This document shows, piece after piece, positions 40,919 to 48,794 of a DNA stretch of 48,794 bases. Each line of letters begins with the position of its first letter. Position 1 is the first letter of the stretch. The notes under the pieces are model-generated. The model was not told where the DNA came from, did not search any database, and was given only the letters and a program-made list of their open reading frames with translations. The translations under genes were made by a program, and so were the position numbers. Source of the stretch: a bacterium (GTDB lineage: Bacteria > Bacteroidota > Bacteroidia > Chitinophagales > Saprospiraceae); contig JANSXW010000037.1 in NCBI GenBank assembly GCA_024742755.1, positions 1-48,794 of the forward strand. Reading direction: 5' to 3'.

Positions 40919-41635
40919 ATGCTGCAACGGAAATTTGACGAAATTGTTAAAGCTGTTTTCCCAAACGCTATTGATGCCAAAGACACTTCTGTCCGCTACA
41001 TGGGCCGGATGCAAGACGAGTATGGCCTGGATGTATCCAAAGTGCTCATGGCCACTTCGCTTTGTTCGGATGACATCAACGTGCCCTCCACCACCTTCTT
41101 CAACGTCCTGTTCGGCCCATTCATCATGGGCGGCCTGGGCGGCATTCCTTTTGCCGGGCAAACCGGCATGACCGCCTTCGCCCACCATATTCCCGATGAG
41201 GGCTCTGCCTTCATTTTCTACGGGCCGCATATTGGTGTAACCCTGGAGGGCGAAACCGGCAAAATGTACCGGCCACGTCAGGACCATCCTGGTAATTCCT
41301 GTGGTGCGCTCATGCTGGCCCTGGACCGCTTCCGGAAGGACGACAACTACAGCCCGCAGGTGCACGACGATGACTATCAGCAAATGACGCTGGAGAAAAG
41401 CCTGCTGCCCTACCGGGAAGAAATACTGGCGGCTGACAATCAGGAAGTGGCTATTACCGAAGCTACCTATAAGATTATTGATCAGAAGATCCATCAGTAC
41501 ATCAACGACACCAAAAAGGAGTTTCACGGCGATCACGTTGCGCTGCTGGGCGGTATCATCATCAATACCGACTACGGGCTCGATGACTATTTTGCGGTCC
41601 GGAATTTTGAGGTAATAAACCTGAAAGAACTATAG
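40919..41635 (+). CDS. LCIB/theta-type carbonic anhydrase-like protein
   Basis: 238 residues, no signal peptide, so cytosolic. The core matches limiting-CO2-inducible B proteins of algae and their bacterial relatives: SLCSDDIN (Cys49), GGLGGIPFAGQTGMTAFAHH with His89/His90 followed by IPDEGS, YGPHIGV, and HPGNSCGALM (Cys128). Solved LCIB-family structures bind zinc by two Cys and one His, so Cys49, a His of the HH pair and Cys128 are the expected ligands (inference). The reaction would be CO2 hydration/bicarbonate dehydration, though not every family member is active. It is followed after 57 nt by a permease gene in the same direction and preceded by a terminator, so it likely opens an operon. 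Confidence 0.82.
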   Translation: MLQRKFDEIVKAVFPNAIDAKDTSVRYMGRMQDEYGLDVSKVLMATSLCSDDINVPSTTFFNVLFGPFIMGGLGGIPFAGQTGMTAFAHHIPDEGSAFIFYGPHIGVTLEGETGKMYRPRQDHPGNSCGALMLALDRFRKDDNYSPQVHDDDYQQMTLEKSLLPYREEILAADNQEVAITEATYKIIDQKIHQYINDTKKEFHGDHVALLGGIIINTDYGLDDYFAVRNFEVINLKEL

Positions 41636-41692
41636 GCAAAAGCCGCAATGGTGTTGTTAATGGATTGAGGAGTACCCAAAACCAACAGCACT

Positions 41693-43897
41693 ATGGCGAA
41701 CAGTTTGCGCGACATCTTTCACAAGAAACTCATCCCGGTCACCTTTGAGCGGACGGTGGGCCTTTTTGGAGCGACCACGATTGGTGTGGGCGCGCTGATG
41801 GGTGCCGGTGTTTATGTGCTCATTGGCCTGGCAGCGGGCGTAGCAGGCCCTTCGGTCTGGATATCCTATATCCTGTGCGGAGGGCTTGCTTTTCTGACCA
41901 CCCTGCTGTTTGCGGAAATGGCAAAGCTCGTCCCCATTTCGGGAGGCGGATATGCGTATGCCTATCAGTCGCTGGGGAGTCTGGGCGGCTTCGTAACCGG
42001 CTGGTTTCTTGCCCTCGGCAGCATTTTTGCCTGCGGGCTTTATGCCATTGGTTTTGCGGAATACTTCACCGCGCTCTTTGGCTATGAGGTGCCTGCGTTT
42101 GGCGTAAAAGCCACGGCAGGAGGATTGGTCCTCCTCTCTTCCTACCTCAACGCCAGGGGCACAGAAGGGGCTGACCGCATTCAAAACCTGCTGACCTGGG
42201 GCAACCTGGCGATCCTTATTGTTTTACTGCTGGGATCCGCACTGTTTCTGCAGCCGGAGCTGGCTGTTCCGACCTTCCAAACCGGCTACAGCGGCACCTT
42301 TAGCGCCATAGGCATCATCTACATTTCCTTTTTCGGCTATCAATTGATCGCCAATAATGCGGATGAAATCCGGGAGCCCACCGTGACCATCCCCAAGGCC
42401 ATGAAGCTTTCCATGGGGATCGCTTTTGTCTTTTATCTTTTGGTGGCGGTCGTCAGCATCATGGTGGTGCCCTGGCAGGAGTTAGCGAAGAGCAGTGCCC
42501 CGCTGGCTGATGTGGCCACCGCTGTTTTCGGAGGCTTTGGGTGGCTGCTGATTTCACTGGGCGGCATCTTGGCTGCCGCAGGAGCGCTCAACAGCACCTT
42601 GCTCTCACAAGGCAGGCAGATTTACGCGATGGGGCGCGACCGGTTTGTACCGGACCTGCTGGGTAAGGTGCACGAGGGAGCAAAGACACCAAGGGCCGCA
42701 ATTCTGGCCGGAGGCATCCTGATTCTTGTTTTTTTGTTGCTCTTCGACCTGGCGTTCATCGCCAAGGCGGCCAACTTCTGCCTGCTCGTTTCCCTCTTGC
42801 CGGTATCGCTGGCCTTGCGGCAAATTTACCGTACGCAACCGGAGCGGCGCCCCAAGGCCCTGTGGAAGCGCATCCTGCCGGAACTCACTTTCATCGCCAA
42901 CCTGGGCCTGCTTTTTACGCTCGACTGGCTGTCCCTGTTCTTTGGGCTGCAGCTCACCCTGATTGGCGCTGGCGTGTACTTTTTCTACGCACGCAAGCGG
43001 GTCTTCCGGCAAGAGACGGGCTTTCAGCTAACACTGGCGGATGAAGGGCGGCGGATTCAACTGCGCAGTACCGAGCGCATCCTCATGCCGGTGGCCAACC
43101 CCAATACCCAGCAAAGTATTTTCGAGCTGTGCCATGCCTTGCTGGCTACCAAGGGCGGTGAAATCGTTGCCCTGCATGTGGTCAATACGCCTGAGCAGGT
43201 CGACTTCCGCACTGCTCTTTCCGAATCCGATCAGTCGCTGGAGCTACTGGAACGCACTGCGCTCTGGCCAACGGCAAAGGGCGTGAAAGTCAAACCCGTG
43301 ATCCGCGCTTCCCATAAGCTGGGCATGGGCATTGTGCATGCTGCAGAAGAGGAAAACTGCGATATCACCGTCATGGGCTACGCAGGCAAGGCTGCCAAAC
43401 CTGCTACGCTCAACCTACTGGAACAAGTACTCAATAAAGCGCCTACAGACTTCATTTTCTTCCGCCTGCAGGGGGGCGGCTCAGGCTTTCAGCCCAAGCG
43501 CATCGCGGTGTCCCTGGGCAGTCGCCTAAACCTCAACCTGATGGTGCGCCTGGCAGGAGCGCTTGCCACGCAGTTTGGCGGGACAGTCACCTTTCTCAAT
43601 ATTCTGCCCAAGGACTTTACCGCTGCACAGCAGACGGAATCTGGCAAGATTTTTATTGAAGCCATTCAGCGGCACTCCGCACGGGCACTGTACAACACGC
43701 AGGTCTTAGCTTCCGATAACCCCATTGATACACTGGTGGAAAAGTCGGGCGAATTTGACCTTCTGATCGTGGGCACTACCAAAGTGGGCTTCCTGCAGCG
43801 CATGGTAGTGGGCAATTTTACGACCCAACTGACCGAGCGGGCACATTGCAGCGTCGCGATAGTGCGGGTGAAGCCGATTGCAAGGCGGGTTTTGTAA
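41693..43897 (+). CDS. APC-family permease fused to two UspA domains
   Basis: 734 residues. Residues ~20-445 form a 12-helix amino acid/polyamine/organocation transporter with the typical first helix GATTIGVGALMGAGVYVLIG, ISYILCGGLAFLTTLLFAEM, and IIYISFFGYQLIANNADEIR. Two universal-stress-protein domains follow in the cytoplasm: one about 460-590 (RILMPVANPNTQQSIFELCH) and one about 601-730 (KRIAVSLGSRLNLNLMVRLA to LLIVGTTKVG and AHCSVAIVRV). Such fusions suggest nucleotide- or stress-gated transport. The substrate is unknown; the neighbouring LCIB-like gene makes an inorganic-carbon or pH link conceivable (inference). Gaps of 57 and 63 nt to its neighbours support a shared transcript. Confidence 0.9.
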   Translation: MANSLRDIFHKKLIPVTFERTVGLFGATTIGVGALMGAGVYVLIGLAAGVAGPSVWISYILCGGLAFLTTLLFAEMAKLVPISGGGYAYAYQSLGSLGGFVTGWFLALGSIFACGLYAIGFAEYFTALFGYEVPAFGVKATAGGLVLLSSYLNARGTEGADRIQNLLTWGNLAILIVLLLGSALFLQPELAVPTFQTGYSGTFSAIGIIYISFFGYQLIANNADEIREPTVTIPKAMKLSMGIAFVFYLLVAVVSIMVVPWQELAKSSAPLADVATAVFGGFGWLLISLGGILAAAGALNSTLLSQGRQIYAMGRDRFVPDLLGKVHEGAKTPRAAILAGGILILVFLLLFDLAFIAKAANFCLLVSLLPVSLALRQIYRTQPERRPKALWKRILPELTFIANLGLLFTLDWLSLFFGLQLTLIGAGVYFFYARKRVFRQETGFQLTLADEGRRIQLRSTERILMPVANPNTQQSIFELCHALLATKGGEIVALHVVNTPEQVDFRTALSESDQSLELLERTALWPTAKGVKVKPVIRASHKLGMGIVHAAEEENCDITVMGYAGKAAKPATLNLLEQVLNKAPTDFIFFRLQGGGSGFQPKRIAVSLGSRLNLNLMVRLAGALATQFGGTVTFLNILPKDFTAAQQTESGKIFIEAIQRHSARALYNTQVLASDNPIDTLVEKSGEFDLLIVGTTKVGFLQRMVVGNFTTQLTERAHCSVAIVRVKPIARRVL

Positions 43898-43960
43898 GCA
43901 ACAAGCCCGGTTTCATCAGACTGTACCAAACGATTTTTACAATCCGGCAAAAGACAATAC

Positions 43961-44605
43961 ATGCCAAAGATCAAAATTTGCTGCATCAGCAGCATTGAAG
44001 AAGCTCAACTCGCCATAAGGTACGGAGCGGATGCACTCGGGCTGGTAGGTCCTATGCCAAGCGGCCCGGGTACGCTAACGGACGATGCCATCGCCGAAAT
44101 TGTACCCATCATACCGCCACCGGTTGCTAGTTTTCTGCTTACCAGCGAGACCAAAGCGGAAGCGATCATTGCTCACCACAAAAAGGTCCACACCAATACG
44201 CTGCAATTGGTTGATGCCCTTTCCGAAGGCACCTATGCGGATATCCGGGCGGCGCTCCCGGCGGTTAAGCTGGTTCAGGTCATCCACGTTATTGATGAGG
44301 GTTCTGTGGAGGAAGCTGTCCGGTTATCAGAATCGGTGGATGCCCTGTTACTCGACAGCGGCAACCCCCATCTCAAAATCAAGGAGCTGGGGGGCACCGG
44401 GCGTACGCACGACTGGTCGCTTAGCCGCCGGATTGTGGCGCAAGCCCAGGCCCCGGTTTTTCTTGCCGGTGGCCTGAACGCTCAAAATGTCCGGCAGGCC
44501 ATAGAAGAAGTGCAGCCGTTTGGTATCGACTTGTGCAGCGGGGTGCGTACCGGTGGGCAGCTGGACGAGGCAAAACTGGCGGCTTTTATGCGATCCGTTG
44601 CCTGA
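43961..44605 (+). CDS. TrpF-like (phosphoribosylanthranilate isomerase family) protein of a divergent subfamily
   Basis: 214 residues of TIM-barrel type. Features shared with TrpF: KICC with Cys7 at the general-base position, LLLDSGN with Asp132 at the general-acid position, GGTGRTHDW (144-152) and FLAGGLNAQNV for phosphate binding. It departs from TrpF in loop 1: the usual F-x-x-x-SPR is replaced by VGPMPSGPGTL with no Arg, and the end reads GIDLCSGVRTGG rather than the SSGVE type. No trp gene is nearby. I call it a TrpF-related isomerase whose substrate may not be phosphoribosylanthranilate. It ends 9 nt before the convergent clpB stop. Confidence 0.78.
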   Translation: MPKIKICCISSIEEAQLAIRYGADALGLVGPMPSGPGTLTDDAIAEIVPIIPPPVASFLLTSETKAEAIIAHHKKVHTNTLQLVDALSEGTYADIRAALPAVKLVQVIHVIDEGSVEEAVRLSESVDALLLDSGNPHLKIKELGGTGRTHDWSLSRRIVAQAQAPVFLAGGLNAQNVRQAIEEVQPFGIDLCSGVRTGGQLDEAKLAAFMRSVA

Positions 44606-44614
44606 CGGGCCGCC

Positions 44615-47218
44615 CTATTTCTTTTCAAACGTCAGTTCGCCAGCCTTTTCCGCAACTACGATGGTGTCGCCAGCGACAAAAGTGCCCGCCAGCACATGCT
44701 TGGACAGCTCATTGACCACCTCTTTTTGGAGGACCCGCTTCATGGGGCGGGCACCAAACTGAGGGTCGTAGCCCATTTCCGCCAGCAGGTCTTCGGCAGC
44801 CGGTGTCAGTTCGATAGACATGCCCTGATCGCCGAGCATTTTTTTCACCTTTCGCAGCAGCAAGTGGAGAATCTGCTTGATTTCTTCCCGGGTCAGCGGC
44901 AGGAACATGATGCGCTCATCAATGCGGTTGAGAAATTCCGGGCGCAGTTCTTCTTCCAGCAGGTCAAAGACTTCGTCTTTGGTCGCTTGCAGCACTTCCG
45001 GCTGTTTGTCTTCCGGCAATTCGATCAGGTCCTCAAAGTTTTCCAGGATAACCTCGGCACCCATATTGGAGGTCATGATAATGAGGGTATTCCGGAAATT
45101 GGCTACCCGCCCCTTATTGTCGGTCAGGCGGCCATCATCGAGGACTTGCAGCAGGACGTTGAAGGTATCCGGGTGTGCTTTTTCGATCTCATCCAACAGT
45201 ACGATGGAATAAGGGCGGCGGCGCACGGCTTCGGTCAGTTGCCCGCCTTCATCGTAGCCTACGTAGCCCGGAGGCGCGCCCACGAGGCGGGACACCGCAT
45301 GCCGCTCCTGATACTCGCTCATATCGATCCGGGTAATGGCTTTTTCGTCATTGAACAAGACTTCTGCGAGGGCTTTGGCGAGTTCGGTTTTGCCCACGCC
45401 GGTTGGGCCTAGAAAGATAAAGGAACCGATAGGGCGGTCCACATCCTGTAATCCCGCCCGGCTGCGGCGCACCGCATCAGCCACGGCGCGTACGGCTTCG
45501 TCCTGCCCAATCAGGCGCTTATGCAACTCGTCCTCGAGGCGCAGGAGCTTGTCCTTTTCGCTTTGCAGCATCTTGGTCACCGGAATGCCTGTCCAGCGGG
45601 AGACGATCTCGGCAATATCGTCGCCGGAAACCTCATCGTTGGTGAAGCGCTTTTCTTCGGAAAGCTCCCCGAGTTTTTCCTCAGCCGCTTTGAGCATGGC
45701 TTCCTGCTCCTGCATCTGGCCGTAGCGGATTTTGGCCACCAGCTCGAAGTCACTGTTGCGTTCGGCTTTGGCGGCTTCGGTTTCCAGTTCCTCCAGGCGC
45801 TTTTTGATGCCCTGAATGGTGTCCACGATTTCCTTTTCGTTCTTCCAGGTAGCGCGGATGCCGTCCCGTTTTTCCCGGGCGTTGGCAATTTGCTCATTGA
45901 TGGCTTCCACTTTGCGGTCGTTGCCTTCCCGCTTGAGGGCCTCCCGCTCAATTTCCAGCTGCCGTACCCGGCGGTCCCACTCGTCTATTTCTTCCGGTAC
46001 GGAGTCCAGTTCCAGGCGGAGTTTAGCAGCCGCCTCGTCAATCAGGTCGATGGCTTTATCCGGCAGGTGGCGGTCGGCGATGTAACGGTGGGAAAGCTCG
46101 GCAGCGGCGATGAGCGCACTGTCCAGTATCTCGATTTTGTGGTAGACCTCATACCTTTCCTGCAGCCCACGGAGGATGGAGATGGTGTCCTCCACGCTGG
46201 GCTCTTCGATTAAGACGGTTTGGAAGCGGCGGACCAGGGCTTTGTCTTTCTCAAAGTACTTCTGGTATTCGTCCAGGGTAGTCGCGCCGATGGTACGCAA
46301 CTCGCCCCGTGCCAGAGCCGGCTTCAGGATATTGGCGGCATCCATAGCGCCATTGCCTCCGCCCGCACCGATAAGGGTATGGATTTCGTCTACAAACAGG
46401 ATCACTTCGCCATTGGAGTCTGCGACTTCCTTGATCACAGCTTTCAGGCGTTCTTCGAATTCCCCTTTGTATTTTGCACCGGCTATCAGGGCAGCAATAT
46501 CGAGGGTAAGAATTTTCTTTTCGCGGAGGTTTTCGGGTACATCGCCCTGTACGATCCGCCAGGCAATGCCTTCTACGATAGCGGTTTTTCCTACGCCCGC
46601 TTCGCCGATCAGGATAGGGTTGTTTTTCTTACGGCGGCTCAGGATATGGAGGACGCGGCGGATCTCCTCATCCCGCCCAATAATGGGGTCGAGCTTCCCG
46701 GATTCCGCCCGTTCGTTGAGATTGATGGCGAACTTCTTCAACGAATTGTAACCACTTTCTGCACTTTGATCGGTGACTTTACGCCCCTTGCGAAGCTCTT
46801 CGATGGCAGCCCGAAGGGCTTCCTCTGTAGCGCCTTCTGCCTGCAGCAATTTGCCCGTTTCATCGTCGCCAAGGGCAATGCCCATCAGCATGAGCTCTAT
46901 GGAAATAAATTCATCGCCAAAATCGGGCAGGAGTTTCTTGGCGCGGCTCAGGGCTTTATTGGCCGGTTTGGTCAGGAACTGCTTTTCGGTGCCTTTTACC
47001 TTTGGGGTTGCTACGATGGCTTTTTCCAACCCCTTGCGAAGCGTGGTCATGCTCACACCGCATTTGCTGAAAAGGAAAGTAGCAACGTCTTCTTCTATTT
47101 CCAGAATCCCCCGGACGAGGTGGGCGGTGCCAACCTGTTGCTGATCTAAGCTCCCGGCGATTTGCTGGGCTTTCTGAATGGCTTCCTGGGATTTTGTCGT
47201 GAAATTATCGTAGGTCAT
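44615..47218 (-). CDS. clpB: ATP-dependent disaggregase ClpB
   Basis: 867 residues, the standard length. An N-terminal Clp repeat domain (1-150), NBD1 with Walker A GEAGVGKT (205-212) and Walker B LFVDEIH (to 280), a coiled-coil middle domain (~400-530) that distinguishes ClpB from ClpA/C, and NBD2 with Walker A GPTGVGKT (604-611). ClpB is a cytosolic hexamer that, with DnaK, pulls aggregated proteins apart after heat stress. It follows the effector-associated-domain-like gene on the same strand after 84 nt and is convergent with the TrpF-like gene. I saw no CIRCE or TAnnTTTG box directly upstream, so regulation is not evident; read-through from the upstream gene is possible. Confidence 0.96.
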   Translation of the reverse strand: MTYDNFTTKSQEAIQKAQQIAGSLDQQQVGTAHLVRGILEIEEDVATFLFSKCGVSMTTLRKGLEKAIVATPKVKGTEKQFLTKPANKALSRAKKLLPDFGDEFISIELMLMGIALGDDETGKLLQAEGATEEALRAAIEELRKGRKVTDQSAESGYNSLKKFAINLNERAESGKLDPIIGRDEEIRRVLHILSRRKKNNPILIGEAGVGKTAIVEGIAWRIVQGDVPENLREKKILTLDIAALIAGAKYKGEFEERLKAVIKEVADSNGEVILFVDEIHTLIGAGGGNGAMDAANILKPALARGELRTIGATTLDEYQKYFEKDKALVRRFQTVLIEEPSVEDTISILRGLQERYEVYHKIEILDSALIAAAELSHRYIADRHLPDKAIDLIDEAAAKLRLELDSVPEEIDEWDRRVRQLEIEREALKREGNDRKVEAINEQIANAREKRDGIRATWKNEKEIVDTIQGIKKRLEELETEAAKAERNSDFELVAKIRYGQMQEQEAMLKAAEEKLGELSEEKRFTNDEVSGDDIAEIVSRWTGIPVTKMLQSEKDKLLRLEDELHKRLIGQDEAVRAVADAVRRSRAGLQDVDRPIGSFIFLGPTGVGKTELAKALAEVLFNDEKAITRIDMSEYQERHAVSRLVGAPPGYVGYDEGGQLTEAVRRRPYSIVLLDEIEKAHPDTFNVLLQVLDDGRLTDNKGRVANFRNTLIIMTSNMGAEVILENFEDLIELPEDKQPEVLQATKDEVFDLLEEELRPEFLNRIDERIMFLPLTREEIKQILHLLLRKVKKMLGDQGMSIELTPAAEDLLAEMGYDPQFGARPMKRVLQKEVVNELSKHVLAGTFVAGDTIVVAEKAGELTFEKK

Positions 47219-47302
47219 TTAAGCCTTTTTGGTTTTGAGGGTAAAAAATACAGAAATTCAAAGATGGGCAATTTTGATCGACCAGATTCCAAAGATTTCA
47301 GA

Positions 47303-48676
47303 TTATTCAGGCAGATAAGTGAGGGTACCACAAGTCACTTCGGCAGAGGGCTCAAAAGCCCAGGACTTTAGGCTGCGGACCACTTGTGCTGTCCAGGCTA
47401 ACCGGTCAGCTGCTTCTTCCTGAACCGGTACGGCCTTCACTACTTCGCCCGATGCGGCCACGCAGACTTCGAAAACCACAGGCTCCGCAGGCCTGGCCGG
47501 CAGTGCATTCGACTTGATGAGTTTCCGGTGACTCAGTCCGTCAGACCACCTAACCCCTGATGGCAAAGCAATGGGGCGCTCAGTGGGTTTCACTACCTGA
47601 TTCGGTACCTCTTTTGCCGGATACTGTTCTTCTGCAGCGCTTTTTTCGCCGGTGGAGAGCAGATACAGGCCGCCAAAGCCAACAATCAGCACCACACTGG
47701 CCGCAATAGAGAGCCGGCGGGCCAGGCTTGGCCTTCCAGCCTTTTCAGGAGCCGGTTGTGGGGGCTGCTGATGTTGTACCGTATTCCGTTTGGGATTGAT
47801 GGTTCCTGAGGGCCGCGTTACCTGCTCTTCCTTTGCAGCCGGGGAGCGCGGGTCGATACTCCGGGGCGCAGCGGGGGCTCCGGGAAATGCGCCGCCACCG
47901 GTCATAGTGGGGCTGGGCGGAGACACACCGGGCGCGGACAGGGCAACTCCGGCGGCACGGAATGCTGCAGGCTCCGTTTTTTCAGATTCGGTGACGATCT
48001 GTACCTGTTCTTCCCAGGTGATATTGCGGCGTTCGCGGGCCCCCATTACCTCTTCGATGACGGTTAGTTTGAGCAACAAACGGAAGGTGCCCTCCCGGAT
48101 GGGCTCCACATAAAACTTCCACTCCGTATAGGCTCCTGCTTCCAGAAACTGCCGCTCATCGTGATAGGTGCGGATGCGGAATGCCGGTTCGCTGTTGGCG
48201 TCGATCAGCTCTGCTTCCATGACTTCTGAAACGGTTACTTCTTTAACTTCTACGGCTTCTGTGAGTTCCAGGTTATCCGCGATGACAGCGCGGTCGTAGG
48301 CCAGGCGAATGACGCAGACTTCTTCCCTTCCCACTTCCATCTGCCGGGGGATTTTATGCAGCAGTACGCCTCTTCCTTTGGGTTTCAGGCTGGGTGAAAC
48401 GGTATTAAAATCTGCAATTTCCAAGCCGTCAATCCATTCCAGCAGGTGCAAACGGATGCGGTTGTAGTCGAGCTGAAGGTCTTCACTGGATTTGACGCCC
48501 ATGACTTTAGCCCGGTTGGCCTCATTAAGCTGAGCCTTCAGCAAAAGCAACTCGTCTGCCTTTTCGCTGCCCGCTGGCAAGCGCTCTTCAATTGCATCAA
48601 ATGCCCTGCCCAGGCTTTCGCTCAGCAAATGGCGCCAGGTATGCTTCCATTCCGCAAGTTGTGCTTCCGTAGTCAT
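47303..48676 (-). CDS. Membrane protein with effector-associated-domain-like N-terminus and TonB-like C-terminus
   Basis: 457 residues from the ATG at 48676. Residues ~5-72 (LLSESLGRAFDAIEERLP ... DYNRIRLHLLEWIDGL) fit the helical pattern of effector-associated domains (EAD11-like) known from bacterial conflict systems; this is pattern recognition, not a profile match. A beta-rich domain (~85-230: EVCVIRLAYDRAVI, MEAELIDANSEPAFRIRTYH, TEWKFYVEPIREGTFRLLLK) follows, then a low-complexity Pro/Ala linker, one membrane helix (~322-342, SIAASVVLIVGFGGLYLLS) and a TonB C-terminal-like tail (VVFEVCVAASGEVVKAVP, VVRSLKSWAFEP). It probably exposes the EAD-like and beta domains on one side of the inner membrane and the TonB-like tail on the other. 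It is upstream of clpB on the same strand. Confidence 0.68.
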   Translation of the reverse strand: MTTEAQLAEWKHTWRHLLSESLGRAFDAIEERLPAGSEKADELLLLKAQLNEANRAKVMGVKSSEDLQLDYNRIRLHLLEWIDGLEIADFNTVSPSLKPKGRGVLLHKIPRQMEVGREEVCVIRLAYDRAVIADNLELTEAVEVKEVTVSEVMEAELIDANSEPAFRIRTYHDERQFLEAGAYTEWKFYVEPIREGTFRLLLKLTVIEEVMGARERRNITWEEQVQIVTESEKTEPAAFRAAGVALSAPGVSPPSPTMTGGGAFPGAPAAPRSIDPRSPAAKEEQVTRPSGTINPKRNTVQHQQPPQPAPEKAGRPSLARRLSIAASVVLIVGFGGLYLLSTGEKSAAEEQYPAKEVPNQVVKPTERPIALPSGVRWSDGLSHRKLIKSNALPARPAEPVVFEVCVAASGEVVKAVPVQEEAADRLAWTAQVVRSLKSWAFEPSAEVTCGTLTYLPE

Positions 48677-48680
48677 CCTC

Positions 48681-48688
48681 CAAATATA
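48681..48688 (-). promoter_or_regulatory. Bacteroidota -7 box (TATATTTG) at the gene start
   Basis: Exact TAnnTTTG on the minus strand ending 5 nt before the ATG at 48676, predicting a transcript start at or within a few bases of the ATG, so the mRNA could be leaderless. It also overlaps the alternative in-frame ATG at 48691, which argues against that start. A TTTG at 48706-48703 has only 14-nt spacing. Confidence 0.45.
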
Positions 48689-48794
48689 CATTTTTGGCAG
48701 CTCAAAAGCGTGGGATCAGGTACGAAAAAGAGGGCAAAACCTCGCGGCCCGGCCCTCTGCATTACACTTAAACAATAAAACGAATTCTTGCTAC

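Noticed and set aside
43961-44605. Naming the gene trpF
   Set aside because: The substrate-binding loop is altered and no tryptophan genes are adjacent, so a canonical name would overstate the evidence.

Overview
The window looks like chromosome of a marine-type Bacteroidota of the Saprospiria (Lewinella/Saprospiraceae-like). This is inferred from four things seen in the sequence: type IX secretion C-terminal sorting domains, an 11-kb gene for a HYR-repeat adhesin-like giant ending in dockerin-like, cohesin-like and sorting domains, many Sec signal peptides ending in AQ, and perfect TAnnTTTG (-7) boxes before several genes. Most genes are GC-rich. Two stretches are visibly AT-rich: the left edge (1-550) and the MntA-HepT island (8460-9240).

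Layout. 1-545: a leftward putative lipoprotein gene that runs off the left edge. 1133-4795: a YgiQ-type radical SAM gene (-) divergent from an aldehyde dehydrogenase gene (+). 4796-5609: a gene-free stretch with a compact cluster of three DnaA-box-like 9-mers. 5610-8386: a TPR protein, a small probable outer-membrane protein and a CoiA-like nuclease. 8514-9240: an MntA-HepT toxin-antitoxin pair. 9329-12351: a secreted DUF4412-like protein, then the linked pair of a beta-helix lipoprotein and a diheme cytochrome c. 12808-13431: hemolysin III/TrhA. 13593-27502: a leftward surface-protein block, with the 3704-residue giant and two tandem small secreted proteins that are stand-alone copies of its C-terminal module. 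27840-28637: a membrane-anchored AraC-type regulator just upstream of the giant. 29348-34789: a zincin/beta-propeller/outer-membrane barrel fusion and a P-domain type IX cargo. 35051-39002: a GNAT acetyltransferase and an unrecognised 1109-residue protein built of three ~260-residue repeats. 39137-44605 (+): an M28 peptidase, then an LCIB-like (theta-type) carbonic anhydrase, an APC permease fused to two UspA domains, and a divergent TrpF-like protein. 44615-48676 (-): clpB preceded by a membrane protein with an effector-associated-domain-like N-terminus and a TonB-like C-terminus.

How the parts may work together. The surface block probably supplies cell-surface or released adhesins; the paralogous dockerin-like modules next to a giant that carries both dockerin-like and cohesin-like segments raise the possibility of non-covalent assembly. 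The LCIB-like/permease pair suggests handling of inorganic carbon or a coupled substrate. The beta-helix/cytochrome pair is a known conserved neighbourhood of unknown function. No rRNA, tRNA, CRISPR array, phage or transposase gene was recognised.
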